This document shows, in pieces, positions 21,687 to 32,726 of a stretch of 64,000 nucleotides of DNA (within the stretch, counting starts at the first letter, position 1; each line of letters opens with the position of its first letter). A model generated the notes under the pieces. It was given only the letters and a program-made list of their open reading frames with translations. It was not told the origin of the DNA and searched no databases. A program made the translations under genes and the position numbers. The stretch comes from Hawksworthiomyces lignivorus (lineage: Eukaryota > Ascomycota > Sordariomycetes > Ophiostomatales > Ophiostomataceae), in assembly GCA_002917075.1 (NCBI GenBank), contig NTMA01000124.1, positions 1 to 64,000 on the forward strand, given 5' to 3'.

Positions 21687-24600
21687 ATGGACAACCGTGT
21701 CCAGAGTCCTCGACCTAGCGGTCTTCCACGGCCATCTCGACTTCCCGTCACCTCCTCCGCAACCACTCCGAACTTGGCCTCCAGCATTCCCGGGCCATCC
21801 CATACTTCTTCTTCCTCCTTCTCCCCTGCCTCCAACTCTACCTCTTCGGCCAGACCCATGAGTCTCCGACCAAAGCCCTCGCGCGAGAGCGTGGGTGGCA
21901 GCGAACTGCGCAACCCCAAGTTGCGCACCGCTCCCTCACGAGACCGACTCAGCTTGCAACCAACAAAGCCAGCCATTGCGCCAGCTTTGTCACCGACTCC
22001 TTCCAGCTCCGGCCTCTCCATACCAAAAACACCTCTTCGCCACCCATCTCCACGGACACGTGCTGTATCGGGACAGTATGTGAAAGCCCCGAGACCTTCC
22101 AGCGCGGCCGCCGCACCTTCTCTCTCTTCTCGTTCAGCGGATGATGGGGAGAGCTTCAAGAAGCCCAGTGCTGCGAGCACACTCTCTCGGCGCACGTCGC
22201 GGCAACAGCTTGCGCAGCATTCTCCGGCTGCGTCGATGTCTCATACAACGGGGCCAAATGAGGGCGAAACAGCCGTTTCTGGAAATGGAGGAGCAGAAAA
22301 GCGGACGTCTGCGCCAGGGACCCTCCGCGCCAAAACGTCGAGACCACGACTGTCACTTGCAGAGCGCACCATTGAGACTCTGTCTCAAATACCAAGCTCG
22401 CCGGCCGTGAAAGGGAAGACAACGGCCTTTTTTGATCCCCAATCCGCACGATTTCCCCAGCCCCGTCCAGGGAGCCGTACCAGCGGTGGTTCTCGCCCAG
22501 GCTCCAGTCATCATTCCGACGGCTCGAACATGTCCCTCTCGCGCCCGTCAAGTCGCCCGAGTTCCAGCCATGGCGGATCGGCACCCAACTTCCGAGCGAC
22601 GATAAACTCGCTCCGGTCTGCTGCGCCGCCCTCGTTTGTTCCTATTGACGAAGACTCAACACCAGGCCGAGCGCCCGTCACACGAACTCTTCGCGGCCGT
22701 GCGTCTATTGGCCCAGGCATCGGGGTAGGCCAGCGATATGGAGGGCTTGGAAGCCTCCGGCAGCAAGCAGAGAACAGCGCTATTCCGCCGCCGCGGTCTC
22801 GTACGCCAAGTCCCGAGAAGAGGACTGCCATACCAACAGCTACACCGTCGGCGAGTGTCCGCACAGCAAGCGGCCCCGGGAAATTTGCGTCCAAGACTGT
22901 TGCTGCACGGCCATTGAAATCGCGTGCGTCCGTCAGTGGCCTCTTCCGAAAACCATCCGCTTCGAATCTGCAGTCGTCAACGTCCGCGTCTGTAACTACA
23001 CCCGCCGCAACTCGCAAGGGCTCGTTGACGTCCCGCGCTTCGTCTACCTCGTACGAGGAAACAAACCCATCTAGCGCGTCGACCGTGTCAACGGCGCCTA
23101 GCATGGATTCTGCGGACGCATCTGGCCCAGGTCCGGTGACGAATAACAGAAAGACATCGGCAGCATTGCGGGAGCAGATTGCCAAGGCGAAGGCGGCCAA
23201 GCGGGCGGCGGCACAGCAGACCGCAAACGACGTTTCCAGTCCTGCATCGCCATCTTCGCCCGCTACGGCAGCTACGGCTTCTTTCTCCACGAGCTTTGCA
23301 GACATTGACGAGGCGCCCGTCATCCCAACCGATACCACGTTCGACTTCGGCCTCGGCTCGGATCCCTTTAACCAGAACCGCAATGGCCAGACGCAGGCTA
23401 AGGTCGTTCAGGCACGCGTGGCAGCGGCCCGCACGAGCGGTCGGCTCAACATTGCCGCTCTCAGCCTCCGAGAAATCCCAAGCGACGTGCTGAACATGTA
23501 TGACGCGGAGGCGATGGGGACCTATGACGGCTCGTGGGCAGAGAGCGTAGACCTCACGCGCTTCGTCGCGGCCGACAACGAGATCGAGATGATCGACGAC
23601 TCTGTCTTTCCCGACCAGGGTCCAGAGGAGCTAGCTAGCCAGGAAGAGGGCAAGGGCAACATCTTTTTAGGTCTCGAGACTCTCGACTTGCATGGCAACA
23701 TGCTAATTTGTCTACCAATTGGGCTAAGGAGACTTTCCCTGCTCACCTCCTTAAACCTGGTACGTTTGTCCACCGGATTTTTCTTTGAATTTATTTCGTC
23801 TTGGAAGCCCGCTGACATTTTAGTCTCAAAATCGTGTTACAAACAACGCCCTGGAGGTGATCTCGCAGATCACGTCCCTGCGTGATCTAAAGCTTGGCGG
23901 CAATCTATTCTACGGTCCCTTGGATCCCTCATTTACAAAACTGGAGAATCTCGAGATTGCCGATCTGCACGGCAACAATATCTCTGCGCTGCCTCTGAAT
24001 ATGGGGAACATGACCAAGCTGCGAATTCTCAACATCAGCGAAAACAACTTTGAGAGCATCGTATTTGAGCCGCTCTCGAAGTTACCGTTGACAGAACTCA
24101 ATGCTCGGAAGAACAAGCTCAGCGGCGTGTTGATCGAAGATGCCGTATCAAGCCTGCCGAACCTGCAGATTCTAGATGTCTCATCTAACCAAATTACCCA
24201 CCTAGTATCTACCACCCGCCAGGACAAAATCGAGCTGCCCGCTCTACAGCAGCTCTTGGTACCGATGAATCGGCTGCAGACATTGCCTGATATAGGCGGC
24301 TGGACCAACCTTCTGACGCTCGTCGCAGAAGAGAACAGCATCAACAGTGTTCCCAATGGCTTCACCAAGCTTACCATTTTGCGCCACGCCGACTTCAACA
24401 GCAATGATATTCGTGTGATCCCACCCGAAGTTGGTCGCATGGAGAATTTGGCCATGCTGCGTCTCAGCGGCAATCCGCTGCGCGACAAGAAGTTTTGCAC
24501 GGCCACGACAGACGAAGTGAAAGATATTCTGGCTTCCCGACTGGAGCCGGAGCTGCTGCCAGAACCAGAGCCTGAAACGATACCGGACATGACATCGAGA

Positions 24601-25536
24601 GAAGTGCACGACGAGCTTCGGGATGCCGTTACTGAGTTGTCCTCAAAGACCGGCGCCCACAATCGCCAACGGAGCCGGAAGCTGAGCGGCGCTTCTGCGG
24701 GCGGCAACTTCCACGACGACGGCCGCTCTGATGACGACTTTGCCACGCCGCCCACGTCGCTTCCGCACACCCCGTCGCGTTCTCGCTCGCATACGCTGAC
24801 GAACCAGCTGTGGCCGGTCAAGCCAGGCGGCGTGCTGGACCGGTCCGAGACCGACTCGTCCGCGCTGCACCCTGTCATCGCGTCCAAAGTTGCCCAGGAG
24901 CACACCGTCCACATCATTTACCTCCAGAGAAATCTATTCACGGTGCTACCAGACGCCCTGTCTTTCTTTGCCACGACGCTGAGCGTGCTGTCCATGGCCC
25001 GGAATCAGCTGACGGGCGAGACCTACCTGGGTGACGCGGCGGCAAGCGAAGGTCTTGACTTGCCTGCGCTCAAAGAGCTCAACCTGGCCTCCAACCACAT
25101 CACCAGCCTTGTTCCCCTCGTGCGGAACCTGCATGCGCCGGCCCTGCAGAAGCTCGACATCAGCATGAACCGCGTCTCGTCGCTGCCGCCCGACAACCAG
25201 CTGCGCACCGCCTTCCCCGACCTGACCGTTCTGCTCGCCAGCAACAACCACCTGCCTGAGCTCGACCCGGAGAGCATCAAGGGCCTGCGCATCGTCGACG
25301 TCAGCAACAACGACATTGAGCACCTCAACCCGCGTCTGGGCCTTCTGGGCGGCAGCGGCGGGCTCGAGCGCCTTGACGTCCTGGGCAACCGCTTCCGCGT
25401 GCCCCGCTTCAACGTCATCGAGCGCGGCACCGAGGCCACCCTGCGCTGGCTGCGCGGCCGCGTGCCCGTCGCCGAGATGGGCGCCTGGCGCGAGGCAAAC
25501 CTGCGCAACGGCGGTGATGATGATGACGTCGACTGA
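21687..25536 (+). CDS. Leucine-rich-repeat protein with long disordered N-terminus
   Basis: Two exons (21687-23759, 23824-25536) give 1261 residues. The 64-nt phase-0 intron (donor GTACGT, acceptor TTTTAG) interrupts one repeat, LLTSLNL joined to SQNRVTNNAL. The ATG at 21687 sits in the good context GACCATGG and starts MDNRVQSPRPSGLPRPSRL. Residues 1-600 are Ser/Pro/Arg-rich with many SP, RxxS and SxxR sites, suggesting phosphorylation. LRRs begin near 665 (LETLDLHGNMLICLPIGL) and run with xxLxxLxLxxN spacing to about 880; a disordered acidic/Ser linker follows, then a second LRR block (about 1030-1225). Fungal orthologues are often annotated as LRRC40-like. A scaffold role is probable; SHOC2/Sog2-like signalling is possible. 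No catalytic domain is visible. Confidence 0.88.
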
Positions 25537-27979
25537 GGAAGATCGGCCGGCTTACTTCATTCGTTTTCGCTGCTGCGTCTAGAGCAAGGAGTCAATGGCA
25601 GATCACATTCCCTCTTGATGTTCCTCGTGTATCCAGCAGCACCATTTTACCACCTCATTTTGACATAACTGAAAAAGATCTATTAGATTTGAAGCATTTC
25701 AAGGAGCAAAATTCTGTACGTAATTTGTATTTAATTGTCTCGATAAAGAAAGAGCGCCATTACACCAGGGACGTTACATAAGATATTGAAAAGCAGTAAT
25801 GATAAAGACCTAATTTAGCCTAGAATTTCTTAATCTTCGTAAAACTTCTAAATACTATCCGGCGCCAGCGGGTTCTTACTGTGAATTGACGGCATACTAG
25901 AGCTCTGCTAGTGGTTACTAGTAGACCCAGGGGTGACTACGCAGGAATTTCAATAATCAAAAGACATTTCAGTTTTATTTGGGTTGCCCCCCGCGCAAAA
26001 CTACTTCCATTTAGACAAACAAGTATTATTTGCATTGCATATTTGCTTTGACAAACGACTACCAACCACCTTCCAGTTTTCTTTTTGTTTGTATTTACTG
26101 GTATTTAAAATTAGCATCAAATGGAAGGGGAGGAGGGAGAAATTGGAAATGCATGTCATGATCAGAATAAAGAAAATGAATAGTGAGCAAATAAATTCTT
26201 AGCCTGGCTTTGACTAGAGCGCCAAAACCACTGCCAACCTATGAGATATATTGATGCAAAGCTATCAAATTGAAATCCACGATGCTCTCTGAATAACTGA
26301 AAGATTGATTGTGAGTTATTCGGAGCAAATTTGTAAGAAATAAGCGCGGTTCGAGCAGTTCAGCTGGTTGTACGAACGGTAACCCAATTCCAAAGACGTC
26401 ACCGCTCGTAGCTTAGAGGCCAAGAAAATGCAAGGGTACACCATAGAATATATAAAAGTAATATATTACAAACTCGTTAGATACATACATTTTACGCAGC
26501 CGAAGAACTGCAATTCATCAAGGAACTTGACACGTATGGAGTTAGCATTAGTCCTTGAAAAGGGAGGAGATGTGGAATGAGTATGCCTTGGTCAGGATGT
26601 AACACTAGGAAGTGAGAGCGAGACGCACATGATAGGCAAAATGTCATAAGAGAGAGAGCATGCCCCTCGAGAGTGATATTCTAGACCCTAGGAAGATTAG
26701 AACTTACGACATATGTAGTGCAGCGTACGTCTCGAGTACATGGTTTGATGCTACTCTTATGTCTACTTGACTTCTTGATTATTTTCAGAAATTTGAGTGA
26801 CTATCCTCCAATCTAGACACCAATTTACCGTTACTAGAGACAAGGCAGCAATGGTAGAAGAGACGAAAAGATTTGTCCGTTTGGATACATTGTGTGGATT
26901 GAAAAGTAATGGATGGATAAACACTACTATACTCCGTATGCATGTGAGATGTGACACAAACACGGAATACTTGCATGATTTTGTATACATTGTAACAGCA
27001 TTGGATTAAGTTGCGGCGCAAATGCGTGTGAACTCCGCGAGGGAATCAGAGGGTTATTAGAGCCCAACGATTTGAGAAACAAATCAAAAAAGAGGTAACA
27101 CGAAACTCCGTGCTATTCTAATACATTACATCAAAAAGAGGCGTAATTATGCGTTGAAGATTGTAGTCTTGCCCAAGCATCTACCTGTCGCACCATAATT
27201 GTGATTCTAACTTCCCATTATCTCACCGTATGAGTAGACTTCGTGTCGATGTAGCTGGATATGTATATATAAAATTTGCGAGAGAATACTTATTATCCTG
27301 GGACGACATGCTTAACCCCTGATAGCAAGTAACCGCAGCATGAATACGATACCAGTTCGATGCATCTTGTAGCTATCGAGGCACGCCTCGACTTATTTTT
27401 GGTACGAAAGTTACATTTGCATTCGAAAGAAAAGTCGGGTATGCCGGCTATCGTGTCCGAGTTACTCAACGCAAAGAGCTTCAATAGAATTTTTGTTTAA
27501 CCTTTTGAAGGAATGACCACCCTCAGTGATAGAAGGAGTCTTTAATTGGCACACACGTAACCAACGAGATGTATTCTAAAAAAGTGCACATTTTTCAGCC
27601 CAATCGCCAAAGTATAACTTATCCTCCTGTGGTTGCCTGTTCCTGCCTTTCCGGGCCATTGGCATGATTCAAGAGGCATCAACGTGAGTAGGACTCTGCT
27701 CTCAAGAAATAGAGGTGGAAAGGAGCCTCTGCAGTAGAGGCGGGAATTTGAACCTCCAATTATTAGATAGAGTAATATAAATAGTCCTCAGCTTGGCTTG
27801 GTAGATGGAGATTTGTTTTTGTGAACCTTGAGTTCCCCTTGAAGCAACTATTCAGTAATTCAGAAGATCAATTCTTCTATTTTTAGCAGAGCACTATATT
27901 TATCTATGCTTCAATCCGATTAATTCAAACCGTAACTGTTTTGAGCCAGCCTGTCACAAAGCAATTTGCACAGAAAACT
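25537..27979. other. AT-rich, gene-poor spacer
   Basis: These 2.4 kb have many stops in all frames. I see neither coding exons nor terminal inverted repeats. It marks the left end of an AT-rich block reaching about 36 kb. Repeat-induced-mutated remnants are possible, but no parent element can be named. Confidence 0.45.
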
Positions 27980-29766
27980 ATGCTCTCTCCTGGGATCTCG
28001 AATCTGGCGTTACTGGCTCAAGCTGAGCTGCCATCTTCCGGACAAGGTGATGCCACAGAGTCAACTAGCAACTATAGTCGCATATCAAGGTGGGTACTAA
28101 GTACATCTCCTCTGTCTTTGTCACCAAGAAAATGAGGTTATATCACCTATCCAATAGACCGTACTAACCACGCACTGAGGCTGAAGCCAGACGTCCCCTC
28201 TTCAGTTTCGTCGCCCCGCCCTAAGGTTATCTCCTCGCTGAAAGACTTTCCAAGATATCACTTGGAAGTTACCAACTGACAACTTATAGGTCTCGATCAG
28301 CTGGGGCAAGGAGCACTGTCTCTGGATTACCTTCAAGCAGCACTGTCTCGTCGCATTCATCAACCTCATCTCGCGCTTCGACCCCTGATTCAGCTCAGGA
28401 TTCGGCTCCAGCTCTGTCTCCAGCTACGTCTTTATCTTCACTCCGGGCCGAGCAGCAGTCATTCATGAGAGCAGATGATGACGATGTCTTGCACGGTGCC
28501 CTCATAATCCAAAAGCGCAATGGAGAGACGATCAAAATCTTTCGTCCCACTGAAGATATTATCCCCGAATTCGTGGTTGTAGCGACAAACAACAGAGAGC
28601 TAAAACAAAAGCTTGCCGATATAGAAACAGAGCTGAAAGCTGCCAAAGTAGCACAAAGAATAGCAGAAGATGCAAGAAGAGCTGCAGAAGGTGCAAAAAG
28701 GGTTGCAGAGGATGCACAAAGGGCTACCAAGGAACGCCTGCAGGATCTGCAAGTGGAGCAAGCGGAAATGGCACGAAAGAGAAGGAAAAGGAAAAGACGG
28801 CGACTAGAGCGAGAACAGGAGCGGCAAGTGGTGCTAGATGCGGAGGTCCAAAAGCTGAAAGACGCAAAAGAGGACCTACGCACTCAGTTTGACCTGGAGG
28901 CGGCTGCACTGCGGGCCAAGACGGAGGAGAGCCAAGAGCTCCAAGAAAAGTTGGATGAAGCGAACTTGACCACGGCAGAATTAAGGAGCGATCTTAATGA
29001 TTGCCAGAGAGAGCGAGATGAGGCGCGAACAACCTCGCATGCCCTCCAGGGACAACTAGACCAAGCCAACCAAGAGCTAGAAAAACTAGAAGCTTCTATG
29101 GTAACAGTCCAGGACGCACTAACCAACACAGAGCAGACTCTAGCGGCAGAGAAGCAACAATACACAGAAGCTCTGCAGCTCTCGAGCGCCAGGCAGATTA
29201 GAGCTGATGAGTTGGAGGGGAAGCTTAATACAATTCGGAGACAAATGACTGACGCAGAACGAAGCAGAGATGACGCCAGGGTCCTGAATGAAACGACACA
29301 AGTTCATCTAAGAGAAACTCAAGACGCGCTGAACTTAATGAGCGAAGACTTGAGCGGTGCGTTGGACAAAGCCACTGCGCTGCAGCGTCAGATGAAGGAT
29401 TCCCAGGATGCGCTTTCCCGGGTGGAGAAAGAATTTGACTCAGTAAGGGACGAAGCGGCTGCGTTGCAGTATCAACTGATCGAGACTCGAGAGGCACTTG
29501 GTCGGATGGAAGAGGAACGTGACCAGGCAACTACACAGCTGGCCGAGGTTCGGGGTTTTCTCACCCAGACGAAACAGGAGCTAGGGGAGGCACGGGCCAC
29601 AGAGGGTGAGTTGAGCCAGCGACTGGATGAGATGGAGAAGCAGCTTGCTGAATTGCGAGCAAAGCAACCTGGTCAACGGCGCCACCCCCACAGAGAAGCG
29701 CCCGATCGGCCAAGTCTCGAGTGCGTGAGAGAGATAGGGGCACGTCAAGGTCGGGCACTAATGTGA
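27980..29766 (+). CDS. Coiled-coil protein of unknown function
   Basis: The best model joins 27980-28089 to 28290-29766 through a 200-nt intron (donor GTGGGT, acceptor TTATAG), giving 528 residues with the frame kept. An alternative with a small middle exon from 28163 could not be made to fit. A Ser/Thr-rich N-terminus (about 1-95) is followed by a short globular-like stretch (VLHGALIIQKRNGETIKIFR), then a near-continuous coiled coil from about 130 to 500. It begins with an 11-residue-type repeat (AEDARRAAEGAKRVAEDAQR) and a very basic RKRRKRKRRRLER patch. The last 35 codons look unnatural; a different frame there (29690-29761) stays open and splices through a good GTGAGT donor at 29762. A small indel or an unrecognised intron near 29680 is therefore possible. 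No family was recognised. Confidence 0.65.
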
Positions 29767-31249
29767 GTATAATTTCACTCCGAAATAGGGCCTGCCCAGG
29801 TTACTCGCGGGCGATTTGGATTGGCATCTGATGTTAACTCCTCTAAGATGCGTCCGTCAAAACGGCAACCAAGGCATCCGACATCCTCAGCTTTGACATG
29901 ATATCCAGCCATTAGCGTGCAGGTCGAGACGGAGCTCGTCTATTAAGTCTATCGATCATGCTGGCTACTGGTGACCGACGAGGCTAAGTTGATTGGAAAG
30001 GGGGAAATAAATAGAAGGGCTAGTGCATACCTATCGAGAAATACAACAATCAGGGATGAGCCATGTACATTTGAGAGGGAAAAGGGCTTGGTAAGACTTC
30101 GATGCTTTTAAATTGATAAAACTTGGACAGCATGAAGTCGATCTATATTTGATTCGCTTTTAATCGTATATTAAGACATTTGCACGTCGAAGAGTCGGTC
30201 AGTGGCTGAAGATATAAGTGCTTAGCTTAAGATATAAATGCCTGCGGTCTCCATGACTAAGAAGAGATGCTTGGTGTCTCTTTGTGTTTATGTGACACTT
30301 CGGGGGTTGACCAACCAGCAAGAGCCTAGTATATATGTTAAAATAGAATTACAGAAGCTGTCCTTTATAAACGTTGTCACTGAATGCCTCTGGTATACTC
30401 TACAATACCTATCTCTCTATATATTACGGGGCCACCTTCTAGATATACGAAGCTCTGCTTAATAATGAAACCTTGAGCAAATATCTTAACATATCGATCT
30501 TAGCAGCTACAGCGTTATTATTCTGCAGCGTAGGACAATATACTTGGTGGATGAGTCCCATAATATTATCACGCAGTCTAATCTCTTCACCCAGGGTAAG
30601 ATGGGCTATGAACGAGCCGGACATCGCTAAAAGCTACAAAGGAGAACTGATAAAACAATTCGTTCAGTTATAAGGGAAGCAGATGCATTGACTCTGGTAT
30701 TGCTTAAGAAATTAAAAGAAATGTATTGAAATATAATAAATTATAGCTGTTCTTCTTATAAACTGCCTTCCTAATTTAAAAAAACAAGGTCAATATAGAT
30801 TTCTAAACCCGCTAACATAGAGTTGTTTCTAGCTTTCGATTGAAGCTCTTTTTTTCATTTACATTAAAGGCGCATCATAAAATATCTCTTAGGCCTCATG
30901 ATAACCAAATAATAGCAGGTGCCACAATGTATATTCTCATCGACCTTCTCTCCTAGCTCTCTGCCTAACCGGCATTAACGCAATTGTAACTATGTTTGGC
31001 GACGCAACGTTTTAGCCTCTCTTCATAGTATATGGGGAAGCTCGAGAGCTGCACAATTGCAAAGCTCACAAGAATTCTGCCCGCCCTATTTTCGCCCACA
31101 TTTAACGAAAGAATGCTCGGCGTCTGTGGGCCTTCCCTTTGTGTCTTGATGAATGGGGCTGGATGCTCACTGTTGATATATTTATTTCCTCTTATATGCC
31201 ACTGACATTTCTCTGTTCATTTGAGTTACCTCCCTAAAGTGGGAGCACC
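29767..31249. other. AT-rich spacer
   Basis: About 1.5 kb rich in TATA-type dinucleotides (notably 30180-30900). Two ORFs of 60-75 codons have no convincing protein character. A decayed mobile element is possible, but I see no transposase motif or inverted repeats. Confidence 0.4.
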
Positions 31250-32129
31250 TCAGTTGCTAGAATTCTTGGCGATAGACTTTACTGTGGTATCTGCTGCATT
31301 ACGATCATTTGCTTCAGCTACCTCTGCGATTGCGTGGTATGGCTCTTCTAGAATGCTCTCCTGGAGCCATCTTTGAAGCGGCGTGCCAGAGCTTGCTCGC
31401 TTGACCATCGCGGCAGTAGACAAGATACTTTGGGTCACACTAAGTGAGTGCACTAAGTCACGTTTCCTGCTAATGGGGATGAACATTTTCGATGATTCCA
31501 CTTTACTGGCTGAAGATCCAGATGGTGAATAAGTGTAAGTTGTCTTTTGGTGGTCTATAGTGCGTGAAGTCTGACTTGACGGCTTGTTTTGTGCTGATAC
31601 GAGTGTCTCGCTCAGCTGCTTGCCGATTCAGTTGGGATTTGGGAATTGGTTTTTGATTTACCTCTGAACCTTACACAGCAGTTGTCAAGATATGACATTG
31701 GCCTGTGGGAAATAACGTCGAGAAACAAGAGACAGAAATATAATTATAATTATGATCGACTGAGGATCCCGAGAAATTCAGTAACAAGAGTCATATTGTT
31801 ATCTTATATAGACATTCTGAAGAGCAGAGTTTAGCTGAGGAATTGCGAATGCGGTCTGCAAATTGCTGAGGTGAATTAGGCGACCTAGACACTCCTTCCT
31901 TCTTTCTCATCATTTCCTCTTCTCTCTTATTCTTTTCATGTACCACATGGCTGGTTTGCGTAGGTGAAAGAACAATTGAGACTCCACTCTCATCTAAGAT
32001 TTTAGTCTCTCCCAATAAAAGCAAAAGATGTTGTTCGCCTTGGCAATTCCAGACGCTGGATTTCATAACAGTGAAAGCACTAGCATTGGGATATGTGCTG
32101 TGTAATCCGATAGGGAAAAGTGGATGCAT
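31250..32129 (-). CDS. Possible small multi-exon gene
   Basis: Two stretches on the minus strand look like coding exons. The 3' one (31618-31250) is open for about 122 codons to a TAA. It is rich in Ser/Thr/Gln at first (for example HQKTTYTYSPSGSSASKVES) and ends in PLQRWLQESILEEPYHAIAE. It can be joined in phase to a short open stretch containing PMSYLDNCC through a 54-nt intron with donor GTAAGG. The 5' stretch (32129-31791) encodes VVHEKNKREEEMMRKKEG-like sequence. I could not connect all parts with certainty and recognise no family. A real small gene or a remnant are both possible. Confidence 0.3.
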
Positions 32130-32726
32130 GTACTCAAAGTTCTAGCATTAGCCAATGAAGAAGAAAGGCAAACCGATGCAGGTGATAGAATCAGCGCTGT
32201 GCTTCAAAATTATGTTAATGTGCGCTCTGTATATAAGTACAAGATCTTAAAAGCCACCCCACTCGTGCAGCCTCTCATATCCTGAAACTTCTAGCATGGT
32301 CCAATGACAAGCGGGCGGCATCGGGCAACGCTGGTTGGGCTGGCCCTGGCTAGGGCGCAGCTAAATTTCTATCATCAACGAATCAATCAGCTAGAACAGT
32401 CTCTTTGCCCTGGATGTCTTGGCTTGACTGCGAGTTTCTCCCAGAACAATTGTTGTCTCGTTTCTGTATATTAATACACCTATCTTCACTGACTTCAACT
32501 TTCATTCGTGCCTTTCTATACCCTCTCTGCTTTCTTCATTCCATCATTTACAAATAGCTATCGATTGCATAGCAAAAACTTCTTATTTAACCACAATCAC
32601 GTACACTCCTTAGCAGAAGGCCAAGCATCACAGTACAACAACTGTTACGTGTTCAAGACGTCAGAGTGTTCTCAGCCCTTTTGTTTCCTTTCCATTTTAT
32701 AAACTTTCAGTTGTCTCCATCATCTA
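32130..32726. other. Intergenic promoter region
   Basis: This 597-bp spacer is the likely promoter and leader of the Clr5-ankyrin gene. TATATTAATA at 32467-32476 stands about 255 bp before the ATG, followed by CT-rich sequence. Nothing else was seen. Confidence 0.4.

Noticed and set aside
30180..30900. Possible transposon remnant
   Set aside because: AT-rich with many stops, but no transposase motif, long repeats or target duplications could be identified by eye.
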